Positions 17,329 to 25,474 of a stretch of 34,893 nt of DNA are shown in pieces. A model generated the notes under the pieces. That model was not told where the DNA came from. It saw nothing but the letters and a program-made list of their open reading frames with translations, and searched no databases. Position numbers and translations under genes: made by a program. Every line of letters begins with the position of its first letter. The stretch's first letter is position 1. The DNA lies in contig JAADIO010000001.1 of assembly GCA_013151235.1 (NCBI GenBank), positions 1 through 34,893 of the forward strand, given 5' to 3'. The stretch is from Deltaproteobacteria bacterium. Its GTDB lineage: Bacteria > CG2-30-53-67.

Positions 17329-18489
17329 TCAGTTTTTCGTCGTACCGATGTGTACTTCATCCCCGCTCCCGTGAATCACCATCCTGGTCCTCCGCATCAG
17401 GACCGGTTGGTAAAGATAATTGACATAGGCACTGACCCGCAGTTCTTCCTTCGGCGCCACGAGAAATTTGAACTCTACCATCCGTCTTTCGCCCGGCAAC
17501 AGACGGTTGTCCTCCAGGACCCGCCCCGGTTTCAGAAAAAATCCGGCATCATCGGCAAATGCTTCTCCGCTTTCCTGCTCCACCAACCGTTTGCGAAAGA
17601 CCTTCGAGCGGGTAAGGCCCCTGCCAACGGCCCCCGTTTGCACTTCACAGATCAGCACCAGGCTCCGCGAGGGCATCCCGGTCGGGACGCAGTGCCCACA
17701 TCCGGTATTGAGGATCCGGACCCGGACGGTCAGATGGCCGTCTACCCGATCCACCCGGCTTATTCGCACACGTAATTCTCCCGTAGACTCCTGCAGATTC
17801 CCGGCCTCACCGGAACCTGTATCCGCCGAATTTCTTTTGCCGGGCCGGACCATCCGATGATCCCGTGGTGTCCCTTTTGAGGAGGCCATGTGACATCCCT
17901 GGCAAGAGGTGTTGTTCCCGGCAAAAGGACCGGCCTTCCACTCCGAATACGTTCCGAGGAGAGTCACTCCGTTTTCGGCGGTATATTCATGGCAGGCGGC
18001 ACAGAACCCGGATTGCCGGAGTGCATCGGGAATCCGCCGGTCATGAAAGGAGCGCCCCCGCAGCCAGTCGATCCCCTTGAGCATCTCCCGGTTGATAAAA
18101 AAAGGATTCTCAGGGTCCCCGAGATCGATACCGCTCACGGAATGACAGAAGTCGCAAGTCACTCCCTCATTCGTAATGGGAAGATGTTTCGAATAATCAC
18201 GCGTCAACAGAGTCGTCGGGGCATGACACCGCATGCAAAGTTTCTTCGCCTTCCCGCCGGAAGCAAGACAGGCCTGGGCGAGAGAGGTCTCAAAGATCGG
18301 GTCATCAGACGAATGTGCATGCATCGACTCTTTCCACATGGCATAGATCTGCGGGTGACATTTACCGCAGGCCTTGGCCGGGATGAATGCGTCCCGGTAA
18401 AGAGGATTTACGGGAAGCATCTTTTCCCCGGTACACTTTTCCACCGAGACGAGGAAGAAAAGGAAAAAGAAGATCGAAAGCCGGGTCAT
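17329..18489 (-). CDS. Periplasmic pentaheme c-type cytochrome with a C-terminal beta-rich domain
   Basis: A 386-residue exported protein with five CxxCH heme sites: CGKCH, CMRCH, CDFCH, CAACH and CQGCH, all in the first 220 residues. The pattern resembles the cytochrome c554-like family. The C-terminal 150 residues lack heme motifs and look beta-rich; a CGHC in this part lacks the following His. I chose ATG 18489 because it begins a clear signal peptide (MTRLSIFFFLFFLVSV); the frame extends to 18585, but a sigma-54 promoter at 18592-18607 would start transcription near 18581. It is first in a minus-strand cluster with a small membrane protein and a cNMP-domain protein. Redox partner unknown. 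Confidence 0.88.
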   Translation of the reverse strand: MTRLSIFFFLFFLVSVEKCTGEKMLPVNPLYRDAFIPAKACGKCHPQIYAMWKESMHAHSSDDPIFETSLAQACLASGGKAKKLCMRCHAPTTLLTRDYSKHLPITNEGVTCDFCHSVSGIDLGDPENPFFINREMLKGIDWLRGRSFHDRRIPDALRQSGFCAACHEYTAENGVTLLGTYSEWKAGPFAGNNTSCQGCHMASSKGTPRDHRMVRPGKRNSADTGSGEAGNLQESTGELRVRISRVDRVDGHLTVRVRILNTGCGHCVPTGMPSRSLVLICEVQTGAVGRGLTRSKVFRKRLVEQESGEAFADDAGFFLKPGRVLEDNRLLPGERRMVEFKFLVAPKEELRVSAYVNYLYQPVLMRRTRMVIHGSGDEVHIGTTKN

Positions 18490-18591
18490 GGAGATCACCG
18501 CCGCCTCGTTCCTGCCGGCGTCATGAAATATCCGTCGGTATCCACGGGCCCGCCCACCGGCAAGCCGCCCGCCAACTGCCTCCATAGGTAA

Positions 18592-18607
18592 TGCAACGGT
18601 TATGCCA
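18592..18607 (-). promoter_or_regulatory. Sigma-54 promoter of the leftward cytochrome cluster
   Basis: On the minus strand the sequence reads TGGCAT-N5-TTGCA, with GG and GC separated by 10 nt as in sigma-54 (-24/-12) promoters. The predicted start near 18581 leaves a leader of about 90 nt before ATG 18489. Confidence 0.65.
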
Positions 18608-18714
18608 TTCCGAATGTACGGAGAAGAAATATTTCAATCGACTGATTTTCCAAGGGTTTTTCTCTTTCCCCGTCTTCACACGGGCTGAACGGGATCCGGG
18701 CAGTGACCGATTAT

Positions 18715-18732
18715 GGGATCAACGCTGATCCC
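18715..18732. promoter_or_regulatory. Perfect inverted repeat, candidate activator site
   Basis: GGGATCA and TGATCCC are separated by four bases. The site lies about 130 bp from the leftward and 200 bp from the rightward sigma-54 start, a usual distance for an upstream activator sequence bound by an enhancer-binding protein. Confidence 0.5.
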
Positions 18733-18911
18733 TCATTCTTTCAAAGAGATAGGATGTTTTCGTATCGACCGGCGGTCGCGGGTGTATGGAAACCGGGCGC
18801 TTGATCCATCCTCATCCAGCGCCGAACCGCAAGAGAAAAAACTCCATGAATCAGGCGAAAAATCAAGGCGTTACATCGATCATTTTTTCGATCTGCAGGC
18901 GGTCATAACCT

Positions 18912-18928
18912 TTGGCACATCTTTTGCT
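18912..18928 (+). promoter_or_regulatory. Sigma-54 promoter of the Qrc/ACIII-like operon
   Basis: TTGGCAC-N5-TTGCT, with GG (18914-18915) and GC (18926-18927) separated by 10 nt, matches the -24/-12 consensus. The predicted start is near 18939, about 55 nt before ATG 18994. Confidence 0.7.
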
Positions 18929-18931
18929 TTT

Positions 18932-18951
18932 CAGAAGTCGGCAGAAGTCGG
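18932..18951 (+). repeat. Tandem 10-bp repeat at the transcription start
   Basis: CAGAAGTCGG occurs twice without a gap, overlapping the predicted sigma-54 transcription start. It could be a regulator site or a leader element; nothing further can be seen. Confidence 0.6.
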
Positions 18952-18993
18952 AACGATTCATGCCACCAAGGACTTTCAGGCAAGGAGCCCTGC

Positions 18994-19497
18994 ATGATGG
19001 ACAAAATATGGATGGTCAACGCCCCGGTTTTCTTCTCCCTCTCCTTCCTGCTTCTCTTCTCTGCGAAGGGATACGCCGTAGAACAGCCGATTCAGTTCAA
19101 TCATTACAAGCACACTCAGGAACTGGAACTGGAATGCGTGATGTGTCACATCGGTGTTCGAAACCGGGTTCGGGCGACGCTCCCTAGTGTCGAGATCTGC
19201 ATCGGTTGTCATGAGGAAGCCGTGACCGACAGTCCCGAGGAGGAAAAAATCCGGGAATACGATTCACGAGGGGAAGAAATCCCCTGGCAGCGGCTCTTCC
19301 GGGTTCCCCCCCACGTTTTCTTTTCGCATCGCCGCCATGTTACGGTTGCCGGACTCGACTGCACGAAATGTCACGGAGATATGGCCATGCGCAAAACACC
19401 CCCTCGAAAAGCACCGATGCGAATTTCCATGAGCTATTGCCTCTCCTGTCACCGGCAGTTGAAGGCCAGTACGGATTGCGTTTCCTGCCATCGTTGA
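18994..19497 (+). CDS. Pentaheme c-type cytochrome subunit (QrcA/ActA-like)
   Basis: A 167-residue exported cytochrome with a signal peptide ending near KGYA (about residue 28) and five CxxCH motifs: CVMCH, CIGCH, CTKCH, CLSCH and CVSCH. Additional His residues (FNHYKHT, FFSHRRH) are positioned like distal ligands of cytochrome c7/c3-type hemes. AAGGAG precedes ATG 18994; a second ATG follows at once. It is the first gene of a five-gene operon with MopB, ferredoxin, NrfD and a four-heme cytochrome. By analogy with QrcA or ActA it should pass electrons between soluble cytochromes and the membrane complex. QrcA has six hemes and ActA five; this protein has five. Confidence 0.9.
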   Translation: MMDKIWMVNAPVFFSLSFLLLFSAKGYAVEQPIQFNHYKHTQELELECVMCHIGVRNRVRATLPSVEICIGCHEEAVTDSPEEEKIREYDSRGEEIPWQRLFRVPPHVFFSHRRHVTVAGLDCTKCHGDMAMRKTPPRKAPMRISMSYCLSCHRQLKASTDCVSCHR

Positions 19498-19518
19498 TCA
19501 AGCGAGGGAAGAATAATT

Positions 19519-22002
19519 ATGAAAAGAAGAAAATTTATCAAGCTTTTAGGCGGTTCCACCACCTTCGCCCTGGCGTATGGATACGGTCTGTTTCCTCCCC
19601 CGAAAGGATTCGGGAAGGCGGAAGCACTCAAGATAGGGGAAGAGGATCTGTCTCTGCGTCCCCCTGAAGAGAAATGGGTTCCCACCGTCTGCCGACAATG
19701 TCAGGGCGGTTGCGGCATCCTGGTCAGGGTCATCGGCAACCGGGCCGTAAAGATCGACGGCAATCCCCTCCACCCGATCAACCGGGGAAGGCTCTGCGCC
19801 CGGGGGCAGTCCGGTCTGCAGTTCCTCTATGACCCGGATCGGATTCGGGGTCCCCTCATCCGGAAGGGTGAACGGGGAGAAGACCGATGGGAATCCGTCT
19901 CCTGGGACAAGGCACTGACAACCCTGCAGAAAAAATTAAAAATTTTGAGGAACAAGAAACGGCCGGAGTCTCTCGTGATGCTTTCCGGCATTCGGCAGGG
20001 ACTGGCAGGAAAAGCAACTTCCCGTTTCATGGAAGCTTACGGTTCTCCCAACCTGATTACCAGCCGGCCGGATCTCTCCAGGGGTTTCATCCCGGCGGTT
20101 GAACTCATGCAGGGGGCCGGGGCCGGCATCACCTATGATATCGAAAATGCAAACTACATCCTCTCCTTCAACAGCGGGCTCCTCGAAGATCATTGGTCTC
20201 CCGTGCAGATTTACCAGGCCTATGGAAAATTCCGAAGAGAACGAAAGGGGGTTCGCGGCAAACTGGTCCAGGTGGAGCCAAGACTCTCCGTCACCGCGGC
20301 CAAGGCCGATCAGTGGATCCCGGTCAAGCCCGGAACGGAAGGGGTTCTGGCCATGGGGATCGCGTCCGTCCTGATCATCGAAAGACGCTACGATGAATCC
20401 TTTCTCCGGAACAGGACCTTCGGCTTTGAGGACTGGGCGGATTCGGAAGGAACGATCCATCCGGGATTCAAAACCCTCGTGATCCAGGAATATCCACTGG
20501 ATCAGGTAGAAAAAACAACGGGGGTTCCCAGGGATACGATCGTCCGGATCGCCCGTGAATTTGCCGATCACGGTCCGGCGCTCGCCATCGGGAACGACGC
20601 CTTCGGCGTGGGCAATCCGGGGCTTTATAACCGAATGGCGATCCACGCCCTGAATGCCCTGGCCGGCAACATCCAGAAGGACGGCGGCATCCGTTCCAAT
20701 GCGAAGCAACCGGATCTCTCCTTGCCTCCACAGACCCCGGACGCCGTCGCCCGGCAGGGGCTTTCAAAACCGAGGATCGACGGCGCCGGTACCGGTCGTG
20801 ATTCCCTGACCGCCGATCTTCCGGAAAATATCCCGGATCGAATCCTGGAGCATACACCCTACCCCGTTGAGATTCTCCTTCTTCATCACGCAAACGCCCT
20901 CTACGACAGCACGGAACCGGACAAACTACAGGCCGCTCTTAAAGAGGTCCCCTTCATCGCGAGCTTCTCTTCCTTCCTGGATGAGACCACCCGATACGCC
21001 GATCTGATCCTGCCCGACTCCATCTACCTGGAAAAATGGGATCTGGATGCGACCTACACGCTCAAGGGGAATCCGGTGGTCAACCTGAGCCGCCCCGTCC
21101 TTCCACCCGTATTCAACACGCGCGACACCGTCGAAGTTCTTGCGGCTCTCTCCAGGAAGCTGGGTGGGAGTCCCGCCGAGGCCTTTCCCGCCTCCCATCC
21201 GGAAGGGATCATTCAGGCCGCCGTCAGGAAGCTGCATCGTACCGGTCAGGGCGAACCTTTCGGAGCCCCCTTGGAAGAACTCTGGACAAAATTACTGGAA
21301 CAGAGTGGATGGAAGGTCCGGAACAGGGAGACTTTCGACAACTTCTGGTCAAAACTTCGGGAACGGGGCGGCTGGTGGGACCCCGTCTACTATCCCTATG
21401 AATGGCGCCGGGTCTTCAGTACGCCCTCCGGCCGTTTTGAATTCTTCAGTCTGACGGTCAAGAAGTATCTCGAAGGCCTCGGGGCCACGGAAAGGGACCT
21501 TGCCCTGAATGCAATGCCGCAGACAGCAAACATGAAACGTGCCGATGCCGGCGCGCTACCCCACGGAAATACCGAAAAACCGGGGAGAAACGAAGAACGC
21601 TACCCTTTCGAGATCCATCCCTATGTCATCCCGATCCTCAGCCATCTGCATCATACCAATGAACCCTGGCTGCAGGACATTACCGGCTTCCATCTCTATC
21701 AGAGCTGGCATACCTGGGTGGAAATCAACCCGAAGGATGCGCACGAACAGGGCATCGGGAACGGGGAGTGGGTCACCGTAGAGTCTTCCCGGGGAAAGAT
21801 CCGGGCCCGGGCACGCCTCTTTGAAGGAGTAATGCCCCACGTCATCAATCTCCCCGTGGGCCTGGGCCACGAAGCAGGCGGACGGTGGACGGCGGGGATC
21901 GGAGAAAATGTCCCCCGGCTCCTGCAAACAAAACGGGAACCGGTAACGGGAAAAACTCGATACGCCCGGTCCCGTGCACGGCTGATCCGTAACCCGACCT
22001 GA
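19519..22002 (+). CDS. Molybdopterin-oxidoreductase-like (MopB) subunit of a Qrc/ACIII-like complex
   Basis: An 827-residue protein with a Tat signal (MKRRKFIKLLGG, twin Arg at 3-4), so it is exported folded to the periplasm. A [4Fe-4S] site is formed by C58, C61, C65 and C93. The MopB fold continues with GSPN (175-178) and ends in a molybdopterin-binding domain with HTWVEINPKDAHEQGI and INLPVGLGH. In catalytic relatives a Cys, Ser or Asp that binds Mo lies about eight residues after GSPN. Here that position reads SRPDLSRG, with Leu at the expected place, so a Mo-free structural role as in QrcB or ActB is plausible. An Asp one residue earlier leaves some doubt. It starts 21 bp after the cytochrome gene. 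Confidence 0.9.
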   Translation: MKRRKFIKLLGGSTTFALAYGYGLFPPPKGFGKAEALKIGEEDLSLRPPEEKWVPTVCRQCQGGCGILVRVIGNRAVKIDGNPLHPINRGRLCARGQSGLQFLYDPDRIRGPLIRKGERGEDRWESVSWDKALTTLQKKLKILRNKKRPESLVMLSGIRQGLAGKATSRFMEAYGSPNLITSRPDLSRGFIPAVELMQGAGAGITYDIENANYILSFNSGLLEDHWSPVQIYQAYGKFRRERKGVRGKLVQVEPRLSVTAAKADQWIPVKPGTEGVLAMGIASVLIIERRYDESFLRNRTFGFEDWADSEGTIHPGFKTLVIQEYPLDQVEKTTGVPRDTIVRIAREFADHGPALAIGNDAFGVGNPGLYNRMAIHALNALAGNIQKDGGIRSNAKQPDLSLPPQTPDAVARQGLSKPRIDGAGTGRDSLTADLPENIPDRILEHTPYPVEILLLHHANALYDSTEPDKLQAALKEVPFIASFSSFLDETTRYADLILPDSIYLEKWDLDATYTLKGNPVVNLSRPVLPPVFNTRDTVEVLAALSRKLGGSPAEAFPASHPEGIIQAAVRKLHRTGQGEPFGAPLEELWTKLLEQSGWKVRNRETFDNFWSKLRERGGWWDPVYYPYEWRRVFSTPSGRFEFFSLTVKKYLEGLGATERDLALNAMPQTANMKRADAGALPHGNTEKPGRNEERYPFEIHPYVIPILSHLHHTNEPWLQDITGFHLYQSWHTWVEINPKDAHEQGIGNGEWVTVESSRGKIRARARLFEGVMPHVINLPVGLGHEAGGRWTAGIGENVPRLLQTKREPVTGKTRYARSRARLIRNPT

Positions 22003-22033
22003 AAGAACAGTGTAATGGAGGAAGGAGAAGAAG

Positions 22034-22717
22034 ATGCCGAAATGGGGCATGGTCATTGACCTGGACAAATGTACGGCCTGTCAGGCCTGTGTCGTCGCCT
22101 GTCAGGCGGAGAATAATATCCCGAATGCAAACCCGGAAACCGCTGCCAAAGGACGCAACATCCACTGGATGGAGATGATCCCCTTTATCGAGGGAGAATT
22201 TCCCCACACCAAAATGCGGCTCCTCCCCCTCCCCTGCATGCACTGTGAGAACGCCCCCTGCACCAAGGTCTGCCCGGTCGGAGCCACCCAGATCAGTTCG
22301 GAAGGTATTGTAGGACAGATTTACCCCCGGTGCATCGGATGCCGCTACTGCACCACCGCCTGCCCTTATACCGTAAAATCTTTCAACTGGTTCAACCCGA
22401 CCTGGCCGAAAGGGATGGAGCGGTATCTCAACCCCGATGTCTCGGTTCGTTACGATGGTGTTGTGGAGAAATGTACCTTCTGCTCCCATCGTCTGCAGAA
22501 GGCCCGGGATCAGGCCCGATTTGAGGGAAGAGAACTGGGGCCGGATGATTACATTCCCGCCTGTGTACAGACCTGCCCGGCCGAGGCGATGTATTTCGGT
22601 GATCTCGACAACCCCAAATCAGTCGTCTCCATTCTTGCAAGAAGTAAACGTTCTTTCCGCCTGATGGAAGACTTGGGGACCCGTCCAAAAGTCATCTATT
22701 TAAGCGAAGGAGTCTGA
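22034..22717 (+). CDS. Periplasmic ferredoxin subunit with four [4Fe-4S] clusters
   Basis: A 227-residue iron-sulfur protein of the PsrB/QrcC/NrfC type. Four cysteine groups are seen: CTACQACVVAC, CMHCENAPCTKVC, CIGCRYCTTAC, and CTFC together with CVQTC. It has no signal peptide of its own; such subunits are usually exported with the Tat-bearing MopB partner. A long purine-rich GGAGGAAGGAG site precedes the ATG, which begins 31 bp after mopB. Its role would be to wire electrons between the MopB subunit, the cytochromes and the NrfD-type membrane subunit. Confidence 0.93.
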   Translation: MPKWGMVIDLDKCTACQACVVACQAENNIPNANPETAAKGRNIHWMEMIPFIEGEFPHTKMRLLPLPCMHCENAPCTKVCPVGATQISSEGIVGQIYPRCIGCRYCTTACPYTVKSFNWFNPTWPKGMERYLNPDVSVRYDGVVEKCTFCSHRLQKARDQARFEGRELGPDDYIPACVQTCPAEAMYFGDLDNPKSVVSILARSKRSFRLMEDLGTRPKVIYLSEGV

Positions 22718-22718
22718 A

Positions 22719-24113
22719 ATGGATCTGGCAAAGGTCTTGGAACAGGATGAAGAGATCCTCCTGAAACCGATTCAGGAATCCCACAGGAACTTTTACATTA
22801 CGGTTGTGCTCCTCTCCGCCGTCGTGGCCTGGTCCTTGGTCGCCTATTTCCACCAGTTGCGCAACGGCCTGGGCGTCACGGGGTTGAACCGGCCTGTCTA
22901 CTGGGGGTTCTATATCACGAACTTTGTTTTCTTTATCGGGATCAGCCATGCAGGGACCCTGATCTCCGCCATTCTCCGGATTGCACGGGCGGAGTGGCGC
23001 CGTGCGATCACACGTTCCGCCGAGGTAATTACCGTCATGGTCATCTTCTTCGGCGTCGCCAGCATTCTGATGGACCTGGGTCGCCCCGACCGGGTCCTCT
23101 ACATCATCAAGTTCGGACGTTTTCAATCCCCTCTTCTCTGGGACGTCACCAGTATCACGATCTATCTGACCGGCAGCACCGTTTATCTCTATCTTCCCCT
23201 GATCCCCGACATCGCCCTGATGCGGGACAAAGTGAAAAAACGGAAATGGTTTTACTCCGTCCTTGCCCTCGGCTGGAGGGGGACACCCAAGCAGTGGCAC
23301 CGCCTGGAGAAGGCCATTGCCGTTATGGCTATTCTCGTCATTCCCGTTGCCGTCTCCGTCCATACCGTGGTCTCCTACGTCTTTGGGATGACCGTCCAGC
23401 CGATGTGGCATTCCGCGATCTTCGGCCCTTACTTCGTCGTCGGTGCAATCTATTCCGGCATTGCCGCTCTGATTGTCGCCATGGCCTTAATCCGATGGGT
23501 CTATCACCTGGAGAACTATCTCAAAGATATTCACTTCCAGAATCTGGGAATTCTCCTTTTCGTCATGACCCTGCTCTGGACTTATTTCACCTTCTGCGAG
23601 TATCTGACAACCTTCTATGGAGCCGAACCTGCACACATGCAGGTCTTCTGGTCGAAGTTCACCGGGGAATACCGGCATGAGTTCTGGGGAATGGTTGTTT
23701 GCTGTTTCGTGATCCCCGTCATCTTCCTGAGCAACCGGAAGATGCGGACCATGACGGGAATGGTCTTCGCCTCCCTCGCGATTACCGTCGGAATGTGGCT
23801 GGAACGGTTCATTATCGTCGTGCCGACCCTGGCCAACCCCCGACTCCCCTACGAACGGGGAATCTACCACCCCAGTTGGGTCGAACTCTCTCTGCTCGCC
23901 GGCTGTTTTGCGGCCTTTATTCTCTGCTATGTACTCTTTACCAAGTTCTTTCCCATCGTCTCCGTCTGGGAAATTCAGGAAGGACGCAAGCATGCCGTAT
24001 CGGAAGTGGCGGCCCGTGTCAGGACCTATCTTCCGGGCAACCCGACCCCGGACAAAACGGATGCCGGCACCCCCGCCATCCCCAAGGTGGAACCCTTGAT
24101 CGGGGATTCATGA
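22719..24113 (+). CDS. NrfD/PsrC-type quinone-interacting membrane subunit (QrcD/ActC-like)
   Basis: A 464-residue integral membrane protein with about ten hydrophobic segments and short polar ends. SHAGTLISAILRI and GRPDRVLYIIKFGRFQ followed by SPLLWDV are close to the ActC/QrcD form of the NrfD family, which binds menaquinol on the periplasmic side. The ATG is 1 bp after the ferredoxin stop and has AAGGAG upstream, so the two are tightly coupled. Its own stop overlaps an ATG at 24110. In this operon it would link the quinone pool with the iron-sulfur and heme chain. Whether it conserves energy by proton movement cannot be read from the sequence. Confidence 0.92.
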   Translation: MDLAKVLEQDEEILLKPIQESHRNFYITVVLLSAVVAWSLVAYFHQLRNGLGVTGLNRPVYWGFYITNFVFFIGISHAGTLISAILRIARAEWRRAITRSAEVITVMVIFFGVASILMDLGRPDRVLYIIKFGRFQSPLLWDVTSITIYLTGSTVYLYLPLIPDIALMRDKVKKRKWFYSVLALGWRGTPKQWHRLEKAIAVMAILVIPVAVSVHTVVSYVFGMTVQPMWHSAIFGPYFVVGAIYSGIAALIVAMALIRWVYHLENYLKDIHFQNLGILLFVMTLLWTYFTFCEYLTTFYGAEPAHMQVFWSKFTGEYRHEFWGMVVCCFVIPVIFLSNRKMRTMTGMVFASLAITVGMWLERFIIVVPTLANPRLPYERGIYHPSWVELSLLAGCFAAFILCYVLFTKFFPIVSVWEIQEGRKHAVSEVAARVRTYLPGNPTPDKTDAGTPAIPKVEPLIGDS

Positions 24114-24145
24114 AGCATACGCTGATCAACAAGGAGGTGAGCGTT

Positions 24146-25390
24146 ATGAAACAAAAAGCAACGACTCAAACGCAAAGGAACATTCGATCAAGCTTGTCCT
24201 TTCTCCTTCTGTTTCTCTTCTGTGGAGAATTCTTTTTCATCCCCACAGTCGTAAACGCCGTTGAACGGGATGTCTCCTTCGTCTTCCCTGATGATGCCGG
24301 CCGCGGCTGGAAACTGTTCCTTTCCAAAAACTGTATTCACTGCCATGCCATCTGGGGACAGGGAGACGGGACCATCGGTCCCGACTTGGGACGGATCCAT
24401 ATCAGCCTCCTCTCGGAGGGGCAGCTCGCCACGAATATCGTGAACCACCTTCCCACCATGTGGGAAAAGATGCAGGAAGAAAGTATCCGTTACGAAAAGA
24501 TCAATAAAAAGGAAATGGGGAATCTTTTCTCTTTCCTCTACTTTATCCGCTATGTTGATGAACCGGGCGACCCGGTACAGGGAAAAGCGCTGCTCACGGC
24601 CAGGAATTGCACTACCTGCCACTCCATCCTCGGGAAAGGCGGATCGATCGGACCGGACCTGACGCGATGGGGAGTCTATATCAACCCGATCGTCTGGGCA
24701 CAGAAAATGTGGGTTCACGCCCCCCGAATGGAAGAAGAGATGCGAAAGAAGAATCTGCCCTGGCCGATTCTGAATGCCAAAGACATGGTCAACCTTGTCG
24801 CCTATATCCAAAGCATCAGCGGCAAGATCCAGGAAGAATATCACCTGGAGCCGGGCGCCCCCGTGGAAGGAAGAAAATTATTCAAGACAAAGGCCTGCAT
24901 CGAGTGCCACGCCATCGAGGGGAAAGGAAAACATGTGGGACCCGATTTCGGGAAGATCAAATTTCCCCGGACCCTGGCCGGCATGGCGGCCCTCATGTGG
25001 AACCATTCTCCGGAGATGATGAAAATGATGAAGATCCGCCGGATCCCCCGGAAGGATATCCGTCCCCAGGAAATGGCCGACATCATTGCCTATCTTTTTG
25101 CCGTCCGATATTTTGACCCCCCGGGGAATCCTTCCCGCGGCGAAAAGGTCTTTGAAGAAAAAAACTGCGTCATCTGCCATACCGTCGGCGCCGGTGGACG
25201 GGCCGGAACGATCGGTCCCAATTTGGCCCGGTTACCGAAGATCTCGGTGATCAGTCTGACACAGTCCATTTGGAATCACGGTCCGCAGATGATGAAGAAG
25301 ATGCGGGATTACGGATTTTCCTGGCCGGTACTCCACGGTACGGACATCAACGACATCGTTGCTTATCTGCAGTCGGTACACGTAAGATAG
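24146..25390 (+). CDS. Tetraheme cytochrome built of four tandem monoheme domains
   Basis: A 414-residue exported cytochrome. After a signal peptide ending PTVVNA (about residue 37) come four homologous units of about 90 residues with heme sites CIHCH (63), CTTCH (155), CIECH (251) and CVICH (341). Each is followed by a G(P)D/N-L/F motif, a WxH-PxM segment and a Met-rich helix, consistent with His/Met-ligated class I hemes. I chose ATG 24146 because of the strong AAGGAGGT at 24131-24138; ATG 24110 overlaps the nrfD stop but adds 12 non-signal residues. It is last in the operon and resembles the mono/diheme ActE role, multiplied. A strong terminator follows. Confidence 0.88.
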   Translation: MKQKATTQTQRNIRSSLSFLLLFLFCGEFFFIPTVVNAVERDVSFVFPDDAGRGWKLFLSKNCIHCHAIWGQGDGTIGPDLGRIHISLLSEGQLATNIVNHLPTMWEKMQEESIRYEKINKKEMGNLFSFLYFIRYVDEPGDPVQGKALLTARNCTTCHSILGKGGSIGPDLTRWGVYINPIVWAQKMWVHAPRMEEEMRKKNLPWPILNAKDMVNLVAYIQSISGKIQEEYHLEPGAPVEGRKLFKTKACIECHAIEGKGKHVGPDFGKIKFPRTLAGMAALMWNHSPEMMKMMKIRRIPRKDIRPQEMADIIAYLFAVRYFDPPGNPSRGEKVFEEKNCVICHTVGAGGRAGTIGPNLARLPKISVISLTQSIWNHGPQMMKKMRDYGFSWPVLHGTDINDIVAYLQSVHVR

Positions 25391-25423
25391 GCCATCCGAC
25401 CCGATTTCCGTCATCCGGAATTC

Positions 25424-25449
25424 AAAACGCCCCCAAAAGGGGGCGTTTT
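25424..25449. terminator. Bidirectional intrinsic terminator
   Basis: A perfect 11-bp stem AAAACGCCCCC / GGGGGCGTTTT with an AAAA loop lies between two convergent cytochrome operons. The flanking A and T runs allow it to act on both strands. Confidence 0.92.
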
Positions 25450-25474
25450 CGTTTGCGCACTGTGCGGAGCAAGA

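Larger units (their letters stand above)
18490..18993. other. Intergenic regulatory region between two divergent cytochrome operons
   Basis: No convincing gene lies here. The stretch contains a sigma-54-type promoter facing each way, a perfect 7+7 inverted repeat at 18715-18732, a GAAATATTTC palindrome at 18626-18635, and a tandem 10-bp repeat just downstream of the right-hand start. A 94-codon frame at 18713-18997 has no ribosome binding site or recognisable sequence. Confidence 0.6.

Noticed and set aside
18713-18997. 94-codon frame between the divergent cytochrome operons
   Set aside because: No ribosome binding site, no recognisable sequence, and it covers promoter elements.
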